Shown here piece by piece: positions 1 to 6,067 of a DNA stretch of 8,379 nucleotides. The translations under genes were made by a program, and so were the position numbers. The notes beneath the pieces were generated by a model. It saw only the letters and a list, made by a program, of their open reading frames with translations. It did no database searches and was not told the origin of the DNA. Position 1 is the stretch's first letter; each line of letters begins with the position of its first letter. The stretch is from an uncultured Clostridia bacterium. GTDB lineage: Bacteria > Bacillota > Clostridia > Oscillospirales > Acutalibacteraceae. Location: positions 1-8,379 of the forward strand of contig CALWVC010000060.1 of NCBI GenBank assembly GCA_944384865.1, in the 5' to 3' direction.

Positions 1-137
1 GTGCCACCGGAATCGGGCTGTATTTGTGCAAACAGATTTTAACAAAGCTTGGACATACGATTTCCATAACCTCTGCGCCTGGCGTAGGCACCACCGTTTC
101 GGTCGGACTGGAAACCCGAGAAGAACTGGAGCAATAA
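1..137 (+). CDS. Sensor histidine kinase, C-terminal end only (BceS-like)
   Basis: This is the tail of a gene that begins before the window. The open frame from base 3 encodes 44 residues and ends in TAA at 135-137. It starts at ATGIGLYLCKQI, the glycine-rich G2 box of a histidine-kinase ATPase domain, and continues through the usual final strands (ITSAPGVGTTVSVGL). The GIGLYLCKQI...LGH wording is typical of the intramembrane-sensing kinases that work with BceAB transporters, and a BceAB pair lies downstream. By family knowledge the kinase would pass the transporter's signal to a BceR-type regulator, presumably encoded before the window. The histidine and membrane segments are outside the window, so the subfamily call rests on this tail and on context. 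Confidence 0.88.
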   Translation, partial: ATGIGLYLCKQILTKLGHTISITSAPGVGTTVSVGLETREELEQ

Positions 138-192
138 CAGAATCGGGCATTCTGATCCGAAAGTCGAAGGCTGGTTTTTTGATAGGTCTGTC

Positions 193-226
193 TTACAAAA
201 ATGTAAGTTGTGGCGGGGAAATGTAA
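193..226 (+). promoter_or_regulatory. BceR-type operator: perfect TTACA-N4-TGTAA plus half-site
   Basis: TTACA at 193-197, AAAA at 198-201 and TGTAA at 202-206 form a perfect dyad that exactly matches the motif known for BceR-type response regulators (TNACA-N4-TGTAA). The flanking C192/G207 extends the symmetry. A second TGTAA lies at 222-226, exactly 20 bp (two helical turns) downstream of the first TGTAA, and has no matching left half. A strong site plus a weaker neighbour upstream of the -35 is the arrangement described for BceR-controlled promoters. It predicts that the operon starting at 328 is induced by the two-component system whose kinase ends at 137. Confidence 0.85.
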
Positions 227-236
227 GCCAAAGTTA

Positions 237-265
237 TGGCAACACATTTCCCTGTTTGTTATACT
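237..265 (+). promoter_or_regulatory. Promoter of the lipoprotein-bceAB-like operon
   Basis: TATACT at 260-265 is a good -10 and carries an extended TGn element (257-259). With a 17-bp spacer the -35 position is TGGCAA (237-242), a poor match to TTGACA. A weak -35 with an extended -10 just downstream of the operator fits an activator-dependent promoter. Transcription would begin near 272. Confidence 0.7.
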
Positions 266-271
266 GTCTTT

Positions 272-308
272 AGTCTGATGAAACCGGAGCAGGTGCGCCG
301 GGCAGACT
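272..308 (+). other. 5' UTR hairpin of the bceAB-like operon
   Basis: AGTCTG (272-277) pairs perfectly with CAGACT (303-308). Nested inside, CCGG (284-287) pairs with CCGG (298-301). The left arm begins at the predicted transcription start, and the right arm ends just before the AAAGGA ribosome site (311-316) of the first gene. It could be a 5' stabiliser or could tune translation. There is no U-tract, so it is not a terminator. Confidence 0.45.
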
Positions 309-327
309 GGAAAGGACAGTTGTAAAT

Positions 328-423
328 ATGAAAAACATCATTATTGCTTTGCTGGCGGCGTTTGCATCTGCTGCCGTAGTTGCCGGCGTCTGGGCGTTGA
401 TGCGGAGGGTGCGGCATGATTAA
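328..423 (+). CDS. 31-residue single-pass membrane peptide, unknown function
   Basis: The frame runs ATG 328 to TAA 421-423. An AAAGGA-type ribosome site lies at 311-316, 11 nt before the start. Residues 3-24 are one unbroken hydrophobic stretch rich in Ala, Val, Ile and Leu, followed by a short basic tail (MRRVRHD). By the positive-inside rule the N-terminus would face out and the C-terminus in. The last 8 nt overlap the start of the lipoprotein gene at 416, whose ribosome site (GGAGGG, 404-409) lies inside this frame, so the two are probably translationally coupled. It is the first gene after the BceR-type operator and promoter. No family is recognised. It could be a regulatory membrane peptide of the kinase-transporter complex, or a leader that mainly sets lipoprotein translation. 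It is short enough that automated annotation may omit it. Confidence 0.6.
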   Translation: MKNIIIALLAAFASAAVVAGVWALMRRVRHD

Positions 424-874
424 AAAGCTGTTGGCGGTTGTGCTGTGTATCGGGATCACAGCTGTAGGTTGCGCTTGTTCTGTTGAATCCGCGCAGCAGG
501 GCTATGAGCGGATTTTGGAGCTGGTCAGCAAATGGACGCTGTCGTCGGATCAGTCGCTGCAGGGAAAGCGTACTTTTGGTGCAGACAATTATACCGGCAG
601 TTATACAGCACAGTATCGGGATTTTACCGGCAGGGAAATGCTGTTTGGCGGAACACAGCTACAACGAAATCTCGGTGATCGGCTGACCATCCGTTATACA
701 ATATGTCTTGCCGGGGGCAGAGTCCGGATCGTGTTGCTCCGCGGCGCTGAACGCGCGGTTCTATTGCAGGACAGTGGAAACGGGGAACAGACGGTAACAC
801 TGGCTTCAGGCACCAACTGTGTTGCTGTAGAAGCTGAACAGGCCTACGGCAGCGTGGAAATTCAGTGTATATGA
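416..874 (+). CDS. Putative lipoprotein linked to the BceAB-like transporter
   Basis: The product has 152 residues. A basic start (MIKK) and a hydrophobic run to residue 18 are followed by a lipobox-like AVGC with Cys19 as the likely lipidated residue. AVGC is a weaker match than the usual L-x-[GA]-C, and another Cys at 21 follows. The mature part has a short predicted helix (AQQGYERILELVSKW), a polar segment and a region that looks beta-rich to the end (YTGSYTAQYRDFTG, LFGGTQLQR, LTIRYTICL, VRIVLL). No catalytic motif is visible and I recognise no named family. The GGAGGG site 6 nt before the ATG supports this start. Lying between sensor kinase and transporter under the operator, it may be an outer-face accessory that binds peptide or lipid ligand or touches the BceB loop. 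That role is inferred from position alone. Confidence 0.85.
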   Translation: MIKKLLAVVLCIGITAVGCACSVESAQQGYERILELVSKWTLSSDQSLQGKRTFGADNYTGSYTAQYRDFTGREMLFGGTQLQRNLGDRLTIRYTICLAGGRVRIVLLRGAERAVLLQDSGNGEQTVTLASGTNCVAVEAEQAYGSVEIQCI

Positions 875-912
875 TCCGGCTGTAAATCGGAATGTTTCAG
901 GAGGTTTTGGCA

Positions 913-1701
913 TTGGCAGTTTTAGAGGTTGTAAACTTAAAAAAGATTTATACCACCCGCCTGGGAGGCAACCATGTGCAGGCGCTTTCTAGTGTTTCCT
1001 TTTCGGTGGAGCAGGGCGAGTATGTGGCGATCATGGGCGAGTCAGGTTCGGGCAAAACAACTCTGCTGAATATTTTGGCAGCGCTGGATAAACCGACGTC
1101 TGGAGAAGTGTTTTTAAACGGCAGAAATATTGTTTCAATTAAAGAACGGGAGATTGCAGCTTTTCGACGGGAGCATTTGGGTTTTGTATTTCAGGATTTT
1201 AATTTGTTGGATACTTTCTCGCTGCAGGACAATATTTTTCTACCGCTGGTATTGTCGGGTAAAAGCTATAAAGAAATGAACGGCCGGCTGCAACCGATAG
1301 CCCGCAAACTGGAGATCGAGGAAATTTTAAATAAATATCCTTATGAGGTTTCCGGCGGTCAAAAGCAACGCGCGGCGGTGGCGCGGGCATTGATCACCAA
1401 ACCACAGCTGATTCTGGCCGATGAACCCACCGGCGCGCTGGATTCCAGGGCTACCGACGGATTGCTGCGGCTGTTTGCACAGATCAACCGAGACGGGCAG
1501 ACCATTTTAATGGTGACCCACAGCATCAAGGCGGCCAGCAGCGCCAAGCGGGTATTGTTTATCAAGGACGGCGAGGTGTTCCACCAGCTTTATAAAGGGG
1601 ACGATACCGACGAACAGCTGTATCAGAAGATTTCCGATACGCTGACCATGATCGCGACGGGAGGTGAACGCGGCAGTGGTCTGCCGCGTGATGATGCATA
1701 A
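913..1701 (+). CDS. BceA-like ABC transporter ATP-binding protein
   Basis: This is the ATPase of a peptide-detoxification ABC transporter of the BceAB/MacB type; it drives the adjacent permease from the inner membrane face. From TTG 913 it has 262 residues. Walker A GESGSGKT is at 42-49, the Q-loop Gln at 94, the signature VSGGQKQR at 146-153, Walker B LILADE at 166-171 with catalytic Glu171, the ALDS D-loop just after, and the H-loop His at 203. The opening LEVVNLKKIYTTRLGG...VQAL is characteristic of this family. TTG 913 is chosen because AGGAGG (899-904) ends 8 nt before it, whereas ATG 892 would place that site inside the gene. The gene starts 38 nt after the lipoprotein stop and overlaps the permease gene by 26 nt. 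By family knowledge it serves both as resistance pump component and as flux sensor for the kinase. Confidence 0.95.
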   Translation: MAVLEVVNLKKIYTTRLGGNHVQALSSVSFSVEQGEYVAIMGESGSGKTTLLNILAALDKPTSGEVFLNGRNIVSIKEREIAAFRREHLGFVFQDFNLLDTFSLQDNIFLPLVLSGKSYKEMNGRLQPIARKLEIEEILNKYPYEVSGGQKQRAAVARALITKPQLILADEPTGALDSRATDGLLRLFAQINRDGQTILMVTHSIKAASSAKRVLFIKDGEVFHQLYKGDDTDEQLYQKISDTLTMIATGGERGSGLPRDDA

Positions 1702-3685
1702 CTCTTTATATTTCAGGCTTGCCGCGACAAACCTCCGAAAAAACGGGCGGGTGTATCTACCCTATCTGTTGACTTGCGTCGGTATGGTCGCGATGTATTA
1801 TATCATTTATGCCTTAGCGCTGAATCAGAGTCTTCAATCGGTGTATGGCGGCGAGCAGGTTTCGCTTCTGCTTTCCTACGGAATGTGGATTATGGCGGTG
1901 TTTTCGGTCATTTTTCTGTTTTATACCCACAGTTTTTTAATTAAGCGCCGGAAAAAGGAGTTCGGATTGTATAATATTCTGGGTATGGGTAAACGGCACA
2001 TCGCCAAAATGACCGCCATCGAAACGGTATATACCAGTCTGATCAGTTTGGTGCTGGGTCTGGTTGCCGGCGTTGTGCTTTCCAAACTGTTTTATCTGCT
2101 GTTGCTGAATATTGTGCAATATGGAGCTACGAACAGTCAACTGATGCTGCAGTTTGAATTTTCGACAACGGCATTGTATCGTACGCTGCTTTTGTTTTGC
2201 GGGATCTTTTTGCTCAATTATCTGAATACCATTCGGATGATTCATCTGTCCAAACCGGTAGAACTGCTTAAGGGCGGTCAGGTTGGCGAAAAGGAACCTA
2301 AGACCAAATGGCTGCTTGCAATTTTAGGTGTAATCTGTCTGGGCGCCGGCTATTATTTTGCGGTAACGGTCGAATCGCCGCTCGATGCGCTGACGCTGTT
2401 CATCTTTGCGGTGCTGCTGGTAGTGATCGGCACTTATTGCCTGTTTACAGCGGGCAGTATTGCAGTGTTGAAGCTGTTGCGAAAAAACAAACGATATTAT
2501 TATCAGACCCGGCATTTTACCAGTATATCCGGTTTGCTGTACCGGATGAAACAAAATGCGGTGGGATTGGCAAATATCTGTATTCTGTCTACGGCTGTTC
2601 TGGTGCTTTTATCTGCGACCGTGTCCTTATATATGGGCGGGGAAGATATTCTGCGCAATCGGTTTCCACGGAATATTACGGTGCAGTTGCATGGTATTTC
2701 TGAAAAAGATGCGCCGAAGATTGAACAGATGCTGCATGCGTTTGTGCAGCGTCAGCAGGTATCGAGCGGTAATACGCTGCATTACAGCTATCTGTCGTTC
2801 GCGGCTCAACAGAACGGAAACGTGTTGCAGGGAGAGCTTGATGCGCAGGTATATTACGGCGCGGGTATGCGCAGTGTATACTGTATTCCGCTGGCGGACT
2901 ATAATGCGATGCGTGATACGAAGCAGACGTTACAGCCGGATGAGGTGCTGTTATATGAAATCGGCAGTTCAATTGAAGGTGATACCATTGTGTTCGGCGA
3001 TCGGACATATCGAATCCGGGAACGTATCAAGGATATGGATTTGCGCAGCAGCTCCATGGATGAGATGGTAGGCGCATATTATCTGATTGTGCCCGATCTG
3101 CAAACCATATGGGAGATCTATCAGGCGGTTGGCGGCGAGCCGAATCCGTTATTGTCTTATTTTTACGGCTTTGATGTTGACGCAGACGCCGATGTGCAGA
3201 TCAGAATAATGCAGGGGCTGCAGACGTTGCAGGCGCAACAGGAGTGGCACGGCGGCGTAGAGTGTGCTGAGGAGGCCCGCGATTCTATGACAGCCCTTTA
3301 TGGCGGGATGTTTTTTATTGGCATTTTCCTGGGGTTATTGTTTATTCTGGCGACTGTGTTGATTATTTACTATAAACAGGTGTCAGAAGGCTATGAAGAC
3401 CAGAGCCGTTTTGAGATCATGCAGCAGGTCGGCATGAGCCTGCATGAAGTTAAACAGTCCATTCACAGCCAGATTATGACGGTCTTTTTCCTGCCGTTGT
3501 TGATGGCCTGCGTCCACCTGGCTTTCGCTTATCCGATCCTGAATAAGTGTATGGCGATGATCAATATGACCAATTCGGTGTTGTTCATCTGGTGCTGCGT
3601 CGGTGTGGCGCTGCTGTTTGCGCTGTTCTATGTGCTGATATACAGCTTGACGGCCAGAACCTATTATAAAATTGTACGGCAATAA
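1676..3685 (+). CDS. BceB-like ABC transporter permease
   Basis: This is the membrane subunit partnering the preceding ATPase. From GTG 1676 it has 669 residues, normal for BceB. Ten hydrophobic segments are visible near 27-47, 64-89, 119-145, 166-185, 211-230, 238-265, 296-319, 541-566, 601-620 and 633-657. About 220 residues lie between segments 7 and 8, the large extracellular domain that in this family recognises the peptide or its lipid complex. Two FtsX-type coupling regions carry KEFGLYNILGMGKRHIAKM and EDQSRFEIMQQVGMSLHEVK, both hallmark BceB wording. GTG 1676 follows GGAGGTGA (1660-1667) by 8 nt. The GTG at 1664 overlaps that site and ATG 1691 lies 23 nt beyond it. Substrate (bacitracin, nisin-like, other) cannot be told from sequence. 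The gene ends the operon before a terminator. Confidence 0.95.
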   Translation: MVCRVMMHNSLYFRLAATNLRKNGRVYLPYLLTCVGMVAMYYIIYALALNQSLQSVYGGEQVSLLLSYGMWIMAVFSVIFLFYTHSFLIKRRKKEFGLYNILGMGKRHIAKMTAIETVYTSLISLVLGLVAGVVLSKLFYLLLLNIVQYGATNSQLMLQFEFSTTALYRTLLLFCGIFLLNYLNTIRMIHLSKPVELLKGGQVGEKEPKTKWLLAILGVICLGAGYYFAVTVESPLDALTLFIFAVLLVVIGTYCLFTAGSIAVLKLLRKNKRYYYQTRHFTSISGLLYRMKQNAVGLANICILSTAVLVLLSATVSLYMGGEDILRNRFPRNITVQLHGISEKDAPKIEQMLHAFVQRQQVSSGNTLHYSYLSFAAQQNGNVLQGELDAQVYYGAGMRSVYCIPLADYNAMRDTKQTLQPDEVLLYEIGSSIEGDTIVFGDRTYRIRERIKDMDLRSSSMDEMVGAYYLIVPDLQTIWEIYQAVGGEPNPLLSYFYGFDVDADADVQIRIMQGLQTLQAQQEWHGGVECAEEARDSMTALYGGMFFIGIFLGLLFILATVLIIYYKQVSEGYEDQSRFEIMQQVGMSLHEVKQSIHSQIMTVFFLPLLMACVHLAFAYPILNKCMAMINMTNSVLFIWCCVGVALLFALFYVLIYSLTARTYYKIVRQ

Positions 3686-3697
3686 GTGTGAATATGC

Positions 3698-3734
3698 AAA
3701 TGCGCTGTCCGTTGCAAGTGCGGACAGCGCGTTT
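3698..3734 (+). terminator. Intrinsic terminator after the bceAB-like operon
   Basis: GCGCTGTCCG (3702-3711) pairs perfectly with CGGACAGCGC (3721-3730) around a 9-nt loop. The flanking AAAT and GTTT add three A-T pairs and a wobble. The right arm runs into GTTTT. The T-run is short but the 10-bp GC-rich core is strong. It starts 12 nt after the permease stop codon. Confidence 0.88.
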
Positions 3735-3782
3735 TGCTGTGATACAAAACACCTGAAAACGCTGGTAATCCGAACATGAATA

Positions 3783-3791
3783 TGATATAAT
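3783..3791 (+). promoter_or_regulatory. Probable promoter of the XRE regulator-mutY unit
   Basis: A perfect TATAAT (3786-3791) is preceded by an extended TGA element (3783-3785). The -35 position at 17-bp spacing is only TGGTAA (3763-3768). A start near 3798 would give a leader of about 245 nt before the regulator's ATG. This is the best promoter-like match between the terminator and the regulator gene. Confidence 0.55.
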
Positions 3792-4015
3792 GATCAGAAA
3801 ACAGGATATTATAAGCACCTTTGCTCGCTGTTAAAATGGCAGCTGCAAATATGTACGGTTATGATCTGTTATATATAAGGATCATGGACGATATTTGTGA
3901 TTCAAGCAACAGTTGAGTTTGTTGTTTCAAGTGCAGATTGATTGCATGTGCCACCACGGCGTTTTAGTCTGAAGGAGAAAGGAGTGGTGGAAAATGCCAT
4001 GAATCTTTAATGATC
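3790..4015 (+). repeat. Four ATGATC boxes, two forming a dyad, in the regulator's leader
   Basis: ATGATC occurs at 3790-3795, 3861-3866 and 4010-4015, and inverted as GATCAT at 3880-3885. The middle pair makes a dyad with a 13-nt AT-rich spacer (TGTTATATATAAG). One copy overlaps the end of the -10 at 3786-3791. Four copies of a 6-mer in about 225 bp is well above chance. They may be operator sites, possibly for the regulator encoded just downstream, but this is inferred only from spacing and position. Confidence 0.4.
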
Positions 4016-4038
4016 GGAAACACCTGAACGGGGAGGTG
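3904..4038 (+). other. Structured leader RNA region before the XRE regulator
   Basis: No convincing gene lies between 3735 and 4044. The region holds several possible RNA helices. AAGCAACA (3904-3911) pairs with TGTTGTTT (3920-3927). CCACCAC (3951-3957) pairs with GTGGTGG (3984-3990). GGCGTTTT (3958-3965) pairs with AAAATGCC (3991-3998), an arrangement that crosses the previous helix. CACCT (4021-4025) pairs with AGGTG (4034-4038), which buries the GGGGAGG ribosome site of the regulator. An unused AAGGAG-like sequence sits in the loop at 3971-3984. No known riboswitch class is recognised. Confidence 0.35.
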
Positions 4039-4044
4039 CCGCGC

Positions 4045-4761
4045 ATGTTTGATATGCAGCGGACAGGCGCGTTTATTTCGATGTGCCGTAGGGAACAGGG
4101 CTTTACACAGAACGAACTGGCGCAGCGTATGGGCGTCAGCTTTCAGGCGGTCAGCAATTGGGAGCGCGGGACGGCGATGCCGGATATTTCAAAATTAGAG
4201 GAATTGTCGAACTTGTTGCAGATCACGCCTGAAGAACTGTTGCGCGGCCGGCGGATGGAGCCGGTGCAGGGAGAGTATGACGCAGATACAGTTGCGGCCA
4301 ATGTGCAGCCGGAAGATCAGGCGGCGGAACCACAGCAGAAAACAGAACGTGAAAACGCGCAGCCAAAACCGGCGGATGAAGCTGGTGAACCGGAAGCAGG
4401 GGCGGGCGATGGGATGGATCTGCAGCAGCTTGTGTCGCTCGCGCCTTTTGTCAGCACAGAGGTGTTGGATCAGGCAGTTAACCGGGCGCTCTCGGCCGGG
4501 ACGCCGCTTACGCAGCTTCATGCATTATTGCCGTTTGTCAGCACGGAGCTGGTGGATGCGTATGCAGCGCGGGCGGTGCATGGTCCCGAAGATTTCAGAC
4601 ATATTTCATCACTGGCGCCGTTTATGAGCAAGCAGGCGCTGGCGCAACTTGTGGAGCGGTATGTACATTCGGCACAGGCGCTGCAATATTTGACGCCGCT
4701 GGCGCCGTTTTTAGATCAGAACTGGCTGGATGTATTTTTTAAAAACAGTTTGAGTCTGTGA
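4045..4761 (+). CDS. XRE-family regulator with four C-terminal 29-residue repeats
   Basis: The product has 238 residues from ATG 4045, 8 nt after GGGGAGG (4030-4036). GTG 4036 overlaps that ribosome site and is not used. Residues 8-66 form an XRE/Cro-type helix-turn-helix (FTQNELAQRMGVSFQAVSNW, then PDISKLEELSNLLQITPEELL). Residues about 72-124 are a polar linker rich in Gln, Glu, Pro and Ala. From 126 to 236 come four copies of a repeat with LAPF or LLPF at 132, 161, 190 and 219, exactly 29 residues apart, each followed by S/D-x-x-x-L/V-x-x and a helix. The repeats probably pack as a helical solenoid for protein contact or dimerisation. mutY follows 42 nt downstream, probably in the same transcript. 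The DNA-binding role is secure at family level; target and ligand are unknown. Confidence 0.9.
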   Translation: MFDMQRTGAFISMCRREQGFTQNELAQRMGVSFQAVSNWERGTAMPDISKLEELSNLLQITPEELLRGRRMEPVQGEYDADTVAANVQPEDQAAEPQQKTERENAQPKPADEAGEPEAGAGDGMDLQQLVSLAPFVSTEVLDQAVNRALSAGTPLTQLHALLPFVSTELVDAYAARAVHGPEDFRHISSLAPFMSKQALAQLVERYVHSAQALQYLTPLAPFLDQNWLDVFFKNSLSL

Positions 4762-4803
4762 TTTATATAATCATTTGACATATCCATGAAAGGAGGCGCG
4801 GGC

Positions 4804-5838
4804 GTGGAGCCACTTTATCAACAACTGCCCGGGGCGCTGCTGCCCTGGTATCAGCTCCATGCCCGCCGGCTCCCCTGGCGGGCAGACCGTCAGCCTTATC
4901 ATGTCTGGATTTCAGAAATTATGCTGCAGCAGACCCGGGTGGAAGCGGTCAAAGGGTATTATGAACGGTTTTTACAAGCGTTTCCGACGGTTTTCGCATT
5001 AGCGCATGCATCGGAACAGCAACTGTTAAAATGCTGGGAGGGTCTGGGCTATTATAACCGCGCGCGTAATCTGCAAAAAGCGGCGCGGATCGTGATAGAT
5101 CAGTATGATGGTGTGTTTCCGCAGAACTATGAACAAATCATCCGGCTTCCGGGGATCGGGCCATATACCGCCGGGGCGATTGCGTCGATCTGTTTTGATC
5201 AGCCAAAAGCGGCGGTAGACGGAAATGTTTTGCGGGTGATCTCGAGAATCTGTGCGGTTCATGATCCGGTAGATATGCCAAAGGTCAAGCAGCAGATCAC
5301 ACAGCAGTTGGAATCGGTTTATCCTCCGCAGGCCGGTATGTTTACGCAGAGTTTGATGGAACTGGGGGCGCTGATCTGTACGCCGGACGGAAAGCCGAAG
5401 TGCGGCGATTGCCCGGCAGCAGATTTTTGCAGGGCAAAACAGCTGGGTATACAAACGCAACTGCCAAAACGCACGCCCAAGCGACCTCGGCGGGTGGAAA
5501 AATTAACGGTGTTTATATTATCTTCCGGCGGGCGGCTGGCAATCTGTCGCCGGAAGGAACAGGGCTTGTTAGCAGGGCTGTGGCAACTGCCGAATCTGTT
5601 GGGAACGCAGACCGATCAGCAGGCGATGGACATTGTGCGACAATGGGGGTTACGGCCGGAAATGCTGCGCAAATCGGTACGCCGCCGGCATGTGTTTACG
5701 CATGTGGAATGGGAGATGACCGGGTTTTATATCGACTGTGCGGCGCAGACGAAACGGTTTGTCTGGGTTGATGCGCAGCAGTTGGAGCAGGCATATCCGT
5801 TGCCTACCGCGTTTCGGCTGTTTTTGGAATCGGAATAA
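4804..5838 (+). CDS. mutY: A/G-specific adenine glycosylase MutY
   Basis: This base-excision repair enzyme removes adenine mispaired with 8-oxoguanine (or G). From GTG 4804 it has 344 residues, close to the ~350 of the family. AAAGGAGG (4789-4796) lies 7 nt before GTG 4804, while ATG 4786 would precede it, so GTG is chosen. Catalytic Glu38 lies in WISEIMLQQT, the helix-hairpin-helix LPGIGPYTAGAI is at 115-126, and catalytic Asp139 is in AAVDGNVLRV. The iron-sulfur cysteines are 192, 200, 203 and 209. Their first spacing is C-x7-C rather than the E. coli C-x6-C. The C-terminal NUDIX-like domain begins near 231, with GLLAGLWQLP and an F-T-H triad (298-300) at the position of the 8-oxoG-sensing FSH loop. 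All catalytic residues are present, so it should be active. Confidence 0.97.
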   Translation: MEPLYQQLPGALLPWYQLHARRLPWRADRQPYHVWISEIMLQQTRVEAVKGYYERFLQAFPTVFALAHASEQQLLKCWEGLGYYNRARNLQKAARIVIDQYDGVFPQNYEQIIRLPGIGPYTAGAIASICFDQPKAAVDGNVLRVISRICAVHDPVDMPKVKQQITQQLESVYPPQAGMFTQSLMELGALICTPDGKPKCGDCPAADFCRAKQLGIQTQLPKRTPKRPRRVEKLTVFILSSGGRLAICRRKEQGLLAGLWQLPNLLGTQTDQQAMDIVRQWGLRPEMLRKSVRRRHVFTHVEWEMTGFYIDCAAQTKRFVWVDAQQLEQAYPLPTAFRLFLESE

Positions 5839-5990
5839 AGTATCTTACGGCCGGTATCATTTCCGAGAGATCAAAAAGGCTCATAGCAAAAATCAAAAGA
5901 AGGAACCGTTGTTGTTTTTCGTGTGTGGCGGAAGACTTTTGGTGTACTGTTACAGCGATTTTTGCGGTTGTTTGCAGGACGTTTCTGAAA

Positions 5991-6031
5991 AATCATTAAA
6001 GCCTCCGGCCATGCCGGAGGCTTTGATGATT
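5991..6031. terminator. Long bidirectional hairpin between converging units
   Basis: GCCTCCGGC (6001-6009) and GCCGGAGGC (6013-6021) form a perfect 9-bp core around a CAT loop. AT-rich pairing continues outward to 5991/6031, giving 19 bp with one G-T wobble. On the + strand it would stop mutY readthrough. On the - strand the arm is followed by ATGATTTTT, a better U-run, and would back up the end of the 6S/DUF1292 transcript. Confidence 0.8.
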
Positions 6032-6067
6032 ATAATATTTGGTTGTTGCACAGACTGTGCTTTCGAA

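Noticed and set aside
138..180. Possible terminator after the kinase (CAGAAT/ATTCTG hairpin and a T6 run)
   Set aside because: The 6-bp AT-rich stem lies 20 nt from the T-run and no good stem abuts the T-run, so support is too weak.
26..226. 66-residue + strand frame over the kinase end and operator
   Set aside because: It runs in another frame of the kinase tail and through the BceR operator, with no ribosome site; its sequence resembles no protein.
3836..3916. 26-codon frame in the leader of the XRE regulator
   Set aside because: No ribosome site precedes its ATG and the peptide shows no feature; it is probably chance.
4766..4780. TATAAT and TTGACA hexamers between the XRE regulator and mutY
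   Set aside because: The TTGACA lies downstream of the TATAAT, and neither has a partner hexamer at proper spacing, so no separate mutY promoter is called.
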